A stretch of DNA of 64,000 nucleotides from Pseudoneurospora amorphoporcata (Eukaryota > Ascomycota > Sordariomycetes > Sordariales > Sordariaceae). Below are positions 34,361 through 45,753 of the stretch, in pieces (the stretch's first letter is position 1; every line of letters starts with the position of its first letter). The stretch lies in NCBI GenBank assembly GCA_033297205.1, contig MU859069.1, positions 248,001 to 312,000 of the forward strand, written 5' to 3'. Position numbers and translations under genes: made by a program. The notes beneath the pieces are model-generated. The model worked only from the letters and a program-made list of their open reading frames with translations, was not told where the DNA came from and made no database searches.

Positions 34361-35338
34361 GGTGGTAGTTATTGGGTATGTGGGACGTTCCGAATCTCTC
34401 GAGGAAAAGGCGTGGGCGTGCGCTTTGTGAGCGCAAAAGTGTGTGATGGCTCGAGGGGGTCGGTGTCCGTGAATATGGATGGAGTCGAGATACGCCGTGT
34501 CAATGTATGTAGAGGAGTATCGCCTCAGCTGAGTATCGGCGGGCGGCACTCGGATAGAGGCAAAGATGTAATAGCGGTAATACCAGGCGTAGAGGTGGTG
34601 GATATTGATGTGAAGGGCAGTTGGTTGGTGTTGTAGTGACAGAAACGAGGATGACAGCCAGCGGCCACGGGATGATGTGTTGGGCGTCAAGCAACGCCGA
34701 GGTGCCTGCCGCGCGAGTATTTGGTGGGGTAAATCCGGGGGGCTTCAGAGACTGACCACTCAAAGGCAAGCGATATGGAAGCGTTAGAAGTGGGACAGAA
34801 GTACCGTGACTGTACCTCTACTGATAAACACAGGGCAGGGGCAGTGGACAAGTTCCCGCTCGAGACAGCGTCATCGTCCACTGGACCACAGCGACCCTGA
34901 TCTCCCTGTGAACAGGGCTGGGCGCTATCCGTCACAGGGCAAAACCCCCCCCGAGTTCCATCCCGGGCTGCCCCTGTTGTCCATTGCAACATTGGATGGC
35001 CAACATTTCCTCCGTGATCAACATCATGACTCGGCACTGGTAGATGCGCTTTCGTTCCTTGGTTAGCCGTCAACTTTGCATCCCTTGATTATCAACAAAA
35101 GTCATCATATCGCCCTCCTCCGCTTTCGAGTCTAAAGTATCCATCATCGTCACCTCGACATTGCGCCCGAGTCCTGCCCGAGTGCCCAACCGCCTTAGTA
35201 ACACCCAACTACCTCCCTCGACCGGCTGACCAACTATTGCGCTGCCTTGCGCGCCGTGATACTTTTTTACTGGATAGCTCCTACGACCATGAGCATAACG
35301 AGTAAATCATCTCGAGATATATAACACGATCCGCCACG
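34361..35338. other. Divergent promoter region
   Basis: About 1 kb between the decapping-protein and inositol-phosphatase genes, which are transcribed away from each other. Both promoters and leaders lie here. No further gene is supported. Confidence 0.6.
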
Positions 35339-38300
35339 ATGCCCTCCTCCGAAGGACCACCACCCCTCAGCCGCACCCGTACAGGGTCCGCCACCACCGA
35401 CGCCGTTGATCTGGCCACAACCAACCCTCACTCGTTACACCAAGCTATCTACGCCAGGCGCGAAGAGTACACCCGTCCCCATCGGATACGCGTCAAGGTT
35501 GGAACTTGGAATGTGGCTGCTTGCCCTGGTACGGATAAGGACCTAGCCAGCTGGTTCGTGGACGGCAAGGGAATCGACACTGCGCTAGCCACTCTCCATC
35601 TTAACCGGAACGGGGCAATTGAGGGGGGTTCCGATGGAGAGGATGGGGTACACATACTTGGTGGGGACAAGATTGGCCTCTATGTCTTGGGATTGCAAGA
35701 GGTGGTTGACCTGAACACGGCAAGCCAATACGTCAGTCGCGTGTACGCTGGAGATGAGGGGGTTACCCAGAAGTGGAAGACTGCGCTCGACGCCGCTCTC
35801 CCCCAGGGCTACAAACTCGTTGCCTCTGAGCAAATGACTGGTCTCCTGCTGCTCATCTACGCCTCTCCAGAGGTGGCGCCAACCATCAGCAACGTGAGCG
35901 CCGTCAGTGTCGGCACCGGCCTCCTTGGCTACATGGGCAACAAGGGCGCCGTCGTCACCCGCATCATTCTGGGCGAGTCCACGAGATTGGTCTTTGTCAA
36001 CTGCCACCTTGCCAGCGGTATTGAGGGAACATACAACGAGCGGCGTATATGGGACGTTGGCCAGATCCTCGGCCGCACCCGCTTCAAGCCCGTCAGCTTT
36101 GCTGGCGTGTCAGAGGACTACGAAGAGAAAATCGGTGATGAGGACTTTGCCTTCTGGTTTGGCGACCTCAACTTCCGTGTCGATGGTCTTCCTGGCGACG
36201 ACATCCGGCACCTCTTGATGTTGCACACAAAGGGAGAATACGGTGCTCCCAGGCCAAAGTTCAGGCGTGACAACTCTCTGGAGGGAGAGCCTGTTATTGT
36301 GCACGCTGACAAGTTATCCGACGCCGGCGACGAGACGAACGATGACAAGTCGACAACGACCCACTCTACGGGATACACCAAGAGTACCGACTATGACAGT
36401 GATTCTGATTTGGATGCGCTTCCCGATCCTGATGACTTCTTGCCAGACCCCCACGATGATCCTACTTCACTGCAAGCAACGCTGGACTCGTTACTTCCGC
36501 ACGATCAGCTCACGCGGCTGATCAAGCAAAAGAAACTGTTCAATGACGGATGGCACGAAGGCCCCATCTCCTTCCTCCCATCCTACAAGTACGATGTCGG
36601 CACTGTCGGACTCTTCGACTCGAGCGAGAAAAGACGGGCACCTAGTTGGTGTGATCGAATCCTCTACCGCACCCGTAAGGATAAGGAGGCGTACGATAAG
36701 AAGATCAAGGATGCCGAAGACGCACGGAAAAAGGATGAGGAGATGAAAGCTCGCGGTATCGACCAGGCCGGAAATGATGATGAGGTGCTTTTCGACTATG
36801 ACCCGGATAACGACGGCGACGATGATCACACTCCAGATGTGTCGCGGCTGGAATATGATGAATACGATGAGGGCGAGGAAGGCGATAACCAGCACGACAG
36901 AGATGACTGGGTGGATAGGATACGCCAGGACATCTACACGTCACACCAAAGGATCACATCTTCCGACCACAAGCCCATCATATCCATCTTTACCCTGAAC
37001 TACGACGCTGTTGTGCCCGACCTAAAAGCAAAGGTTCACGCAGAGGTGGCCTGGGAACTAGATCGCGCCGAAAATGAGGGGCGCCCCTCTCTTACGGTGG
37101 TTAACGATTCCCGAGACATCCGAGGGCCGGGACGTCCTGGCGGTTCTCAAGATTCTGCCGAAGAACTAGTGGACTTTGGAGAAGTCCGCTTCCTACAAAA
37201 GCAAAGTGCCACGCTTACACTTGCAAATACCGGCCGGGTTGCGTGCACTTTCTCGTTCGTCGAAAAGCCTTCTCCTGCTAAAGAAAATGGCCCCAACCCG
37301 CCTCCATGGCTGAAGACGTCCTTTATTTCTTCTGAACCAGCTGTTGATGATTCGCAGCTCCCAGATCTGGGCAAGGAAGTTACCTTGGAGCCCGGTGAAA
37401 CGGTTAGGGCGCGATTGGAGGTCGATATCAACCATGTAGAGCAGGCCAGGGTGTTCAACAGCGGGAACGACCGGTTAGAGGAAGTTCTGATTCTTCGAGT
37501 AACCGACGGTCGGGACCACTTCATTCCTGTGCGAGGTGTCTGGATGCCCACTTGCATCGGCCGCTCCATTGATGAGCTTATCCGGGTACCCGAGGGTGGT
37601 CTTCGCAAGTTCGTTCACTCCTTAACTGAGAAGAACGGCGGTAAGGTCATGTCCGTTCCAGAAGAAATGGATGTCCATTGCGCCGCGCCTAGAGAGCTGT
37701 TCAAACTTACCGAAGCCCTCGAGGCGGTAACAGAGCGCGTCTTGGCAGACGAGCAGATGCTCGAAGAGTATAAGGTCCCTAGAGCATCCGGCTGGCCGTT
37801 TGAACAAGACACTTGGCGAGTCACTGACAAGTCACTCCGTGCCTCCCGCGCCGCCGACCTTATCGACGCCCTCGATGTAGGCATGGCTCACATAGTCGAC
37901 GCCTTCCCCGCCGTGGTCCCCGCCATTGAGCGTCTTGAGACCGTCGCCGAGGTCCTCAAACTCTTCCTGCGCGGCCTCACGGACGGTATTATTACCACCT
38001 CTCTCTGGTCGCGGATTGAACAAGCTTCTCTCGTCTCCCTAGGTCAAGGGGCGACTGCAGCCTCCAAGATTCCACCTCAAGAAACAGCCTACGAAGACGA
38101 CAAGGGTACCATCCTCGATATACTTTCGACTGCGCCCAACCACAACATTTCCTTTGTGTTCTTGACAGCCACCTTAGCCAAGATCACCACCGACCTTTCC
38201 CCCGTCACAAAATCAGACCTGGAACTCCTCAAATCGGACACCCCTGTGCGGCTTAGTATGCTGAACAGACGGTCTCTCACCGCAGGACTAGTGAAGAGAA

Positions 38301-38500
38301 ACACCTCGTCAGGGTCAGCGGGACAAGCAATGGCTGCGATGGCAGCAAGACAAGGCAAGGAGAGGAGCTTTGCCGAGGTATTTGGGGATTTGGTGTGTAG
38401 AGCGCCAGTGCAGAAGGGCATGAGGGACAAGGAAAGAAAAGCGGTGGAGGAGAAGCAGCGAGCTGTGTTGGAGTTGTTTTTGAGGAGGAGAGGGGATTGA
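35339..38500 (+). CDS. Inositol polyphosphate 5-phosphatase (OCRL/INPP5B type)
   Basis: A single exon of 1053 residues. The catalytic 5-phosphatase domain (about 55-560) shows all family motifs: VGTWNV, GLQEVVDL, LGYMGNKGAV, VNCHLASG, WFGDLNFRVD (about 272-281), APSWCDRILYRT (about 435) and SSDHKPI (about 542). It is interrupted by acidic inserts (about 320-385 and 470-525). After it comes an ASH-type beta domain (ELVDFGEVRFLQKQSATLTL to about 735). A RhoGAP-like helical part lies in the last 300 residues, lacking a clear catalytic Arg finger, as in OCRL. The enzyme removes the 5-phosphate from PI(4,5)P2/PI(3,4,5)P3 and steers endosome-Golgi traffic and ciliary/actin-type processes. Confidence 0.93.
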   Translation: MPSSEGPPPLSRTRTGSATTDAVDLATTNPHSLHQAIYARREEYTRPHRIRVKVGTWNVAACPGTDKDLASWFVDGKGIDTALATLHLNRNGAIEGGSDGEDGVHILGGDKIGLYVLGLQEVVDLNTASQYVSRVYAGDEGVTQKWKTALDAALPQGYKLVASEQMTGLLLLIYASPEVAPTISNVSAVSVGTGLLGYMGNKGAVVTRIILGESTRLVFVNCHLASGIEGTYNERRIWDVGQILGRTRFKPVSFAGVSEDYEEKIGDEDFAFWFGDLNFRVDGLPGDDIRHLLMLHTKGEYGAPRPKFRRDNSLEGEPVIVHADKLSDAGDETNDDKSTTTHSTGYTKSTDYDSDSDLDALPDPDDFLPDPHDDPTSLQATLDSLLPHDQLTRLIKQKKLFNDGWHEGPISFLPSYKYDVGTVGLFDSSEKRRAPSWCDRILYRTRKDKEAYDKKIKDAEDARKKDEEMKARGIDQAGNDDEVLFDYDPDNDGDDDHTPDVSRLEYDEYDEGEEGDNQHDRDDWVDRIRQDIYTSHQRITSSDHKPIISIFTLNYDAVVPDLKAKVHAEVAWELDRAENEGRPSLTVVNDSRDIRGPGRPGGSQDSAEELVDFGEVRFLQKQSATLTLANTGRVACTFSFVEKPSPAKENGPNPPPWLKTSFISSEPAVDDSQLPDLGKEVTLEPGETVRARLEVDINHVEQARVFNSGNDRLEEVLILRVTDGRDHFIPVRGVWMPTCIGRSIDELIRVPEGGLRKFVHSLTEKNGGKVMSVPEEMDVHCAAPRELFKLTEALEAVTERVLADEQMLEEYKVPRASGWPFEQDTWRVTDKSLRASRAADLIDALDVGMAHIVDAFPAVVPAIERLETVAEVLKLFLRGLTDGIITTSLWSRIEQASLVSLGQGATAASKIPPQETAYEDDKGTILDILSTAPNHNISFVFLTATLAKITTDLSPVTKSDLELLKSDTPVRLSMLNRRSLTAGLVKRNTSSGSAGQAMAAMAARQGKERSFAEVFGDLVCRAPVQKGMRDKERKAVEEKQRAVLELFLRRRGD

Positions 38501-39447
38501 AATGAAATGACGGTCTGGTCGAGGAAATACTCTAGATGAATATTTTGGAGTAGTATAGGATATATGGAAAGCATGCTTGGCGTACAGGGAACACCGATGG
38601 CTTCTCATTGGGATATAGGGGTTGAGCTTTGCGTTTGAACTTGTACTACACTGTTTGTTGGCATAATGTAATACAGTATTAGTCAGAGGGTAGGTGCGAT
38701 ACCTTGTCGTTTGTGTTTTGGAGTTCTGGTTGTTTCTGTTCATTCGCATATGCGATGATGTTTCTGGTGATGGTGATCAATCCGGCCATCGGAGGAGGGT
38801 GAGAAGGCGACGAAAGCTTGGCAGGAATGAATGATACACTGACATGAGGCTGGCTTTGAAGTGTCAGAGTGTCAACTGCGCTCCATCCGAGCTGAGATGG
38901 ATCAGGCACACAGGTTTTCGCTTAGAACCACTGCATTGCGGATATTGCGATGAAGCTCTCCACATGGCCAAGACTGTCAGACTGTCAAACGGGAAAGAGC
39001 AGGCGTACGATGCAGAAGGAGGGAATCCACTCGGTTTGTTTATTCACTCAAAGAGTGGGAAGTTGCCTTGTTACTCTCTCGTTTCACGAGTGGTAGCCTG
39101 GAGACCCGATTCCACTCATGATCCGTTCTTCGAGCACGGGATGGGAGCACCTTGGGTCAGACTGCCTTCGTGGAGTCACCGAACCTTGGTTCCCATTCAC
39201 TTACTATCGCCAAGCCACTCCAATCTCTTCACTGTTTCCATCCCAGGCAGGGTCAACCAGCCGCGAGTTGAAATAGCTGCTAGCTGCCATCTCCTCTGTC
39301 CCATATCAACTCAGGTTTGAAACTAAACCTTTCCCAGATCACAAAATCCTCTGACATCTTTACCCTTTCCCAAATCAAGCATTCGACAGAGCTTTGCACG
39401 TTCACGTCAAACTCGAACAAGCAACCACCGCTGGCAACACAAACACC
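38501..39447. other. Intergenic region
   Basis: About 950 bp: 3' UTR of the phosphatase gene, then promoter of the next gene. No coding or RNA feature is supported. Confidence 0.6.
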
Positions 39448-41058
39448 ATGTCCTACGAACATCGATGTCTTATGCGCCGCCGCCTCGAGCTGTACCACGA
39501 CCTTCTGACAGAACAGCTGAGGCCCAGGATCGAGGCTGCGGCGGCCGCTACCATCGAGGCCACCGCCGACCAGCCTGTTTCCGATACCGATCAGTATCTA
39601 GACGAAAATCCTGAGGATACTGACGACACCGACGACACTGACGATTCCGACGAGGATCTGTGCGAGTGGGAGCACGCCAAGAACCAGTCATCTGAGGAAT
39701 CGTATGCCCGCGTTACTCAATGGCGTTGTGGGCTTGAGAGCAACGGCATTTGGGAGGATGATGCTCCGGACCATGGCGAGAACGCCGAGAAAGGATCGGA
39801 TCAAGTGGAGCTGGCGCAACAAGATGGCGACGAGGCTTCTACCACCACACAAGTTCACCATTTTGAGCATGCTGCCAAGGGTAACGCTGTGGACACAAGT
39901 GTACGAAATTCAGGAGGACACCTGACACCACTATCGGTTGCATTTGCATTGGATCACATCGCCAAGATCGAAGGGCAGGGACATATAGACGATGGGAAAA
40001 ACACACCCAGCGGTCCCGGAACCACAAAGCGGGAAGGGGACAACACCGCAAGGCCTCAACAGATGAAGTCCGGCTCGGAATCATCAAAGGGCGACTCGCT
40101 AAATAAGTTCACCACACCACCCAGCTCTCCTTGCCACGAGTCATCCGTCACTGCGAGCCCAGTGTCCATAAATGAGGGCAACAACCCAACATCCCTCGGG
40201 CAGACCCACTTTAGCAGCCACTTCCAATCCATTCCGACAACCTCGAAGCTTTTCCAGTCAGCCCGTCGTTCCAAATCGTTACCGCCCCTGAACCTCCTCC
40301 CTTCCCACTGTCCACCCACGCCACCCCCGGACACCTCCTCCTCCTCGGCCTCAACCTACTCGCCACTGGATTTTACCGTCACCCCAGCTGAGCTCAAGTT
40401 TTTCAACAAACACATTGAACAGGTCGCCTATATGATCAGAGGAATGGACTATCAGTTCCAGATGCAAGAGTACCGGAACGAAGTCCGGCGAGAGAATCGG
40501 CGGATGAGAAGACGGGCAGAGGTAGAGGAGAGCTTGAGAGAGATTGAATGGAGTAACAAAGTGCCGGCCGAGGAATGGAGCAGCGTTGCTGGTATGGATG
40601 CGGCGGAGTGGGCTGAGGGAACAACAAAAGAGACAGAACATCAGAGCTGGGAGAACGATGCTGTTACCCCAGAATCGAATTCGGGTGGCTTGGAGGGTGA
40701 TCAATCCGCGGACCCAAAAGGGAAAGGTGTTAATGAACCTCTATTGTACAGGCAGGGTCAGTGGGGACAGACGTATGGTACAGATGGACGCGAAGACGAT
40801 GTCGATTCTGTTTGGCCCGATGGAGCTGGGGAGGATGACGGCTGTGAGATCGGATGGGATAGTGCCTGGTCGTCCACACAGTTGGAACTACAAGAGAAGA
40901 TCCAGCTTCACCAACCTACCAAGCCAAGCCCGCTTAGAAAGGGGCACACGCCTGATGACATGGTGTGGGAGGATGCGGTGGCCGAGGCCGAATACCTGAG
41001 CTGCTACGGGCATCAATCTAAGAAGGATGAGCGTGGACGGAGGTACTGGCGTTTGTGA
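39448..41058 (+). CDS. Hypothetical acidic protein with a short coiled coil
   Basis: 536 residues from the ATG at 39448, which has a good context (AACACCATGTCC). The frame is open 54 bases further upstream to a possible earlier ATG. The N-terminus MSYEHRCLMRRRLELYHDLL is followed by an Asp/Thr array (DDTDDTDDTDDSDED) and a long disordered, Ser/Thr-rich middle. One ordered segment stands out at about residues 310-372: TPAELKFFNKHIEQVAYMIRGMDYQF, then an Arg/Glu coiled coil (YRNEVRRENRRMRRRAEVEE). The C-terminal part is Trp/Asp/Glu-rich. No domain was recognised. Composition suggests a nuclear or scaffold protein, but that is speculation. Confidence 0.6.
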   Translation: MSYEHRCLMRRRLELYHDLLTEQLRPRIEAAAAATIEATADQPVSDTDQYLDENPEDTDDTDDTDDSDEDLCEWEHAKNQSSEESYARVTQWRCGLESNGIWEDDAPDHGENAEKGSDQVELAQQDGDEASTTTQVHHFEHAAKGNAVDTSVRNSGGHLTPLSVAFALDHIAKIEGQGHIDDGKNTPSGPGTTKREGDNTARPQQMKSGSESSKGDSLNKFTTPPSSPCHESSVTASPVSINEGNNPTSLGQTHFSSHFQSIPTTSKLFQSARRSKSLPPLNLLPSHCPPTPPPDTSSSSASTYSPLDFTVTPAELKFFNKHIEQVAYMIRGMDYQFQMQEYRNEVRRENRRMRRRAEVEESLREIEWSNKVPAEEWSSVAGMDAAEWAEGTTKETEHQSWENDAVTPESNSGGLEGDQSADPKGKGVNEPLLYRQGQWGQTYGTDGREDDVDSVWPDGAGEDDGCEIGWDSAWSSTQLELQEKIQLHQPTKPSPLRKGHTPDDMVWEDAVAEAEYLSCYGHQSKKDERGRRYWRL

Positions 41059-41324
41059 GGGGGTGTAGACATGTACATCTGTGTGCGCAATGATTTCACT
41101 GTCACCCGAGGAAGTATGGTGATGCTGATGAGGTGCGTGTTAGACAATCGTTATAACTAAAGTATTGCATATATACCCTAGTTGGCATACAGAGGCCTAT
41201 GTTCTGGCACCGAATATCACTATCGTTGAAGGAAGCCCTCCGGCAATGTTGTTTTGAATGTGATAACTGATACGCTACTCCCAGAAAAGGGAACCGAAAA
41301 GCGTGGCATTGACCATAAAGGTGG

Positions 41325-43036
41325 TTACAGATTTGCGAAAACACAAGCGCCGCCCCATAAGAGCACCATCCCGACCGCAACAGTAACGGTATTTCTTGCC
41401 GCCCCTGACTTTTCCGCAGCCTCAGACGCCGGCGTTGCTGCAGGAGGTGATGGTCCACCCTCTGTTATTGTCGATGTGATGGTGACCACACTACTAGAGG
41501 TACCATCATTTCCGCCCAAGGAGGTAGTTGGCGCATGAACGCCCGAAGTGAACGGAACGCTATTCGTGGTCGTTGCGCCTTCCCAAGCAACAGGTTCGGC
41601 ACTAGCCGTCAGGATCGGTGTTGCCGTTGAGTTATTTGGATTGAGAACACTGAAAGTCAGGCATTCACGTGGTCAGTCAAGGCAACGTGGGGTAGGGATG
41701 GACTGACTCACCCATCAACAACATGCACCACACCGTTCTCCACCAGCACATCACTCTTCACCACCCTTGCCCCATTCACAAACACCTGTTTCTCGCTTCC
41801 ATTCGTATCGTCATCCTCAGAATTCGTCAAATCCCCCTTTGACGAAGTCGACCCATCAACAACTCTTACCTTAACCGTTCCCCCTTCCACGGTCTCATAA
41901 TCCTTCTCAATCTCCTGCCCATCCTCTTTCTCTGATCCGGTTACACTAACATGCCCATCGCTGCTTGAATCACTGCCAGTACCTGTACCACCGATACCCT
42001 CCAACAAATCACTATAAAACACCTTCCCACTCGTCGTCCCTTGCACCTTCAAAACATGATAGCCCATGATATCCGCCAGCTCGTCCTCATCAATGTTTGA
42101 CACTACACTACCCACGCGGTCCCAGGCCTCGTTGGAGGGCACGAACATGGTGATGTCTTGTTGGGTGTTGAAGAGGTCTGTTAGGTTGGCGCGGGATAAA
42201 GCGCCGACGGACGCGGTTAGGGAGAGCCCGGAGAGGTTGTTTCCGGATGAGGAAGAGTCGTCTTCGTTTTCGTTTGTTGATGAGGATGAAGAGTTAGAAG
42301 AAGGACCAAAAGAAGCCAAGGTATCATTCAACCTCGAAGGAAGAGAAAGCAAATGATCGATGATGTGAATCGTCCCCCCCGAAAAGTTAAAGTTGGCGTG
42401 GGTTATGGTTGATTTGATAATTTTCTGTGAGCCGCCTGACCCGGTAGTGCCGGAGTAGAAGGATACTACCGGCTCGCCATCGCTGTCGCTGTCACTGCTG
42501 GAGGAGTAACTTGATCTGGCAATGACCCGTTGACCACCAGAGACATTAGCGTAGGGAGTTATATCCGGTGATAAGAGCGTGGGAATGAAGAGGGAATTTC
42601 CGTCTATCCCGCTGTCGTCTATCACGTCGTTTCCGTCTCTTTTCTTCCTTCTTCTTCTTCTCTTCTTCGCTAATGAGGAGGTCCCGGTACCGGTCCCAGC
42701 AGTTAGGTTCGAAGTATACCACACCCCCCGCAAAACATGATAATTCCAAAACGCCTCAACCAGTTCCGGGTCCGAGTTGAAGTCGTCCATTATGGCCGAG
42801 TTGCTCAATAGCCCGTCTAGCGCATTGTTGCTGGGCGCTAGGATTGTGATGTCCGAGGTCTGGTTAATGGTGGCGAATAAGGACTGTTGGGTTTGGATGT
42901 AGTTGTTGAGTGTGGAGAGGGTGTCGTTATGGGCGTGGAGAGTTTCGGTTAGGGTGGGACGGCGGTTGGCGGTTTGGGCTGTTGCTGTGGTAGCTAGTAC
43001 CACCGCGGGAAGGAGGACCCTGTGGGTTTTTACCAT
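41325..43036 (-). CDS. GPI-anchored fasciclin (FAS1) domain protein
   Basis: Exons 43036-41712 and 41649-41325 join in frame across a 62-bp intron to 549 residues. A signal peptide (VLLPAVVLATTATAQ) leads into FAS1 domain 1 (TLSTLNNYIQTQQSLFATI, ITILAPSNNALDGLL, YHVLRGVW, IHIIDHLLSLP). Domain 2 has ITMFVPSNEAWDRV, MGYHVLKVQG and VHVVDGVL. Domain 1 is interrupted by an insert with the basic run KKRRRRRKKR, a possible Kex2 site. Ser/Asn/Asp-rich linkers surround domain 2. Exon 2 supplies a Thr/Ser/Pro stalk and a C-terminal hydrophobic tail (VTVAVGMVLLWGGACVF), as in GPI-attached wall proteins. FAS1 proteins act in adhesion. The frame extends upstream to 43387, but the signal peptide fixes the start at 43036. 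Confidence 0.88.
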
Positions 43037-44668
43037 GGTGTTTTGATGATTTCTGGTTGGTGTTGGTGGTGTTTGATGATAATGGAGTTTGGTGGAGGAG
43101 TGACGACGGATGTCAAAGATGCTCACAATGTCTGGGGATGGCATGGGAGCAGAGCTGGTCGTGAGATCTGAGACAGTCGACAAGAAGCAGAACCAGCATT
43201 CAAGATGAGGATGGTGCTTTTCAACGTTATATTGAACCCATGCACCATAAAACCCTTCCATCACCCCGTCATCATCCTTTCTTCCATCTCCCATCATATC
43301 CAGTCTTCGAAGCAGGCTAAGTGAAGTCATGTTGATGTAAAAATGGTAAAATTTGGAGGAAGACGAATCAAGAGACCAAGCTTCCACTCACACTAGAGTC
43401 GCCGCCGAGCGCGGGATGCGCAAATCTTTAACATGGCGAATCCTCCAAGATAAAGTCAACGACACTCCCTCAGAAGATGGGGAGCCACTTGCCATTCAGC
43501 TGACCAACTGGCCAGGTGTGCAAGGAACGGACTTGCATCTCACAGACGATTTGCACATACACGAGGAGCTGCCTCAAGGCGGCATTGTGGCTATGGTGAT
43601 CATAATGGTTATGATGATGGATCATGAGAGTCGGGTTTGACTTCCTCAACAGATAACGTTGCCTCCTGTGCCATGTCTTTGGGGAATGCAGGATGGACCG
43701 AGCCCTGCGTGATGTTCGCATACTTCAGGGAAAAGTGAACCTTGCATGCGCATGCCCTGGTGGCTACCTAGCTGCAAGCACTTGTGGCTGCGAATCGCTC
43801 TTGCTGACTTCTGTACTATGCGTGCCTGCCTTGGGTTCTTGGTTGATTGTTGCATTGGGCAGGTGCTCAGACATCCGGAACTGGTTGTTTCCGGCTGTGA
43901 GTCGCTCTTTCCGATGTTTCTCCCCATTGGGAGGCGCTGATTGAAGTCACTTTGCCAAAGTGGAAGGGGCGACAAAAGCAAGAGGAAGGAATAAGTACCT
44001 GGACAAGTAAAGTCTTAGTGGGGGGCCTCCACTCGAGCAGAACTGCTCTTGCCATTTGCCACTGGATCTGAAGAAGTTAAATGTACCTACCTTCCATCTT
44101 CGCAGACTTATAGACAATCTTTGGGCTGTGTTCTTCATTTGTCCCTATCTTCGCCGCTCCCCGTCAGACTTTGCGAGAATTGCTTCCTGTTAAACCAAAA
44201 CGTGACAGCACAATGCTAAACCAAGCTAGTTTTATCAGGACAAGATATTCACTTACAAGGTCATCATGTCTCTATAACGTCCAAGTTTTGGCTTCAGAAA
44301 TACATATGCAGATCACGACCTCTGCCATTGCCCAAGCCACAGCCCAGATCTCTGATTAAAAACCTCCATGCTCCAGCTACGACCTACGAAAACTATACCT
44401 CGGGATACCGCGCACCCGGCAATAATTTCATAAACGGAACCGCTCGACCATTTAGCCAATTCGGCCGCTCTGGCATTAGGGCCTGGTGCCGGACCTTCCA
44501 TTATATGGTGCGTAGAAGGGTACTATAGAGCTGAGGGTGGGATGAAAGGCGGACGGACTTGTACATACCACCTACCCAGACACTCCCATATGACTTTCTC
44601 CCATCAGTCATTTTCCCATCCCTCTCCCATTTCTCCTTGTTCTTCATGTTTTTTGTCTTCTCTCTGTC
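43037..44668. other. Intergenic region
   Basis: About 1.6 kb between two minus-strand genes. It includes the FAS1 promoter and the 3' UTR of the UstYa gene. Open frames here are short and without domains. No repeats were noticed. Confidence 0.55.
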
Positions 44669-45753
44669 CTAGAACACGCCTTTCTCGGCGTCCGACTTCT
44701 TAAAATTTGGCGCCTCCCTCCAATACTCCTCATCCCTCAACTGATGCACCCTCGTCCACTCCCGAATCCTCTCAAAGCTCCTACACTGATGTTCCACATC
44801 CCACAACAGCGTAGTCCCAAATGCCCTCTCCTTCCTATCCATCCTCAAGTATTCCTCCGTGTACCTTTCCTCCCCTGTCTCTTGGTCCGTATAGGTATAA
44901 TTCTTGTTCCACCAATACGTCATGGCCACATCCCCATTACACATGATGGCCTGCCTGAGAAAATCGAGACAGTGTGCCCGGTGGTCATGGTATTCCGCGT
45001 CCGAGGTGTTGGGAAAGTAGTGGTCCCGCCAAAAGGAGCGCCGGATGATGTCGAGGCAGTGCAGCTGGTGGAACATGGAGACGCCGTAGATGTAGGTGCC
45101 GGGGGCGTAGTAGATTTCGGAGGAGGGGTAGCCGAGTTTTTGGGAGACGGAGAGGGGGAGGCGAACTACGCCGTCGCTTGCTACACGATGGACAGGTGGA
45201 TGTTAGCAGAGGTGGTAAACAATGTGGGCTTGGGGTGCAGAGCCGGAAAGGGGGAAAAGAGTCAAAGGCGGAAGAGGAGAATAGAAATACATACGCCCGA
45301 GGATGGACTCCCATGCGCTGTCGACGGAGGGTGAAGGGTCTTGCTGGAAGACGCGGTCGGGGTGGAAGCGCTTGTTTTCGTACTCGATTACCCCATCTTC
45401 CAGGAGAGGTGCTGTGAATCGGGGCCCTGTGTCAGTTCGTGTCTCCCTCCAGTCAATGCATGGGTTGAATTGGGTGGCTTACAATATGGAGGTTTTTGTG
45501 CTCGGTAAAAAGGGGACGAGTGTATCCTCCATAGCGCATGGAGATACAGGCATAAGAGTACGATGCTCAGAGCTGTATTGACGGCGAGGAGAACCCTCGC
45601 TGACCTAGGCCACTCACCGCGCAGTGATTTCCAAGCTCTTTTAAATTTTGGTTCCCGAAGGCATCGAGGTTGCTCGTAGCTGGCGGGTGTGGAGGCGCAG
45701 TGTAGAAGGGACTCTGAGGAACTCTCAGCGTCGTGGACCTTTTCGTATTGCAT
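44669..45753 (-). CDS. UstYa-family (DUF3328) protein
   Basis: Exons 45753-45483, 45426-45295 and 45180-44669 join in frame to 304 residues. A short cytosolic N-terminus precedes one membrane helix (VLLAVNTALSIVLLCLYLHAL, about 54-74). The lumenal domain carries both diagnostic HxxHC motifs: HQLHC at 172-176 and HRAHC at 201-205, followed by LDFLRQAIMC. In ustiloxin, cyclochlorotine, asperipin and phomopsin pathways such copper-type oxidases cyclise or modify peptides in the secretory route. Other members act in non-RiPP pathways. The gene is divergent to a small secreted peptide gene at 46660, about 900 bp away. It lies outside any visible NRPS/PKS cluster. Whether the two genes cooperate is inference. 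Confidence 0.9.

Noticed and set aside
33455..34690. Longer start for the decapping-protein gene (110 more residues)
   Set aside because: The extra stretch is Tyr/His/Ser-rich, lacks conservation features, and the ATG at 34360 begins the typical basic N-terminus.
43037..43387. N-terminal extension of the fasciclin protein
   Set aside because: It would bury the clear signal peptide starting at 43036 inside the protein.
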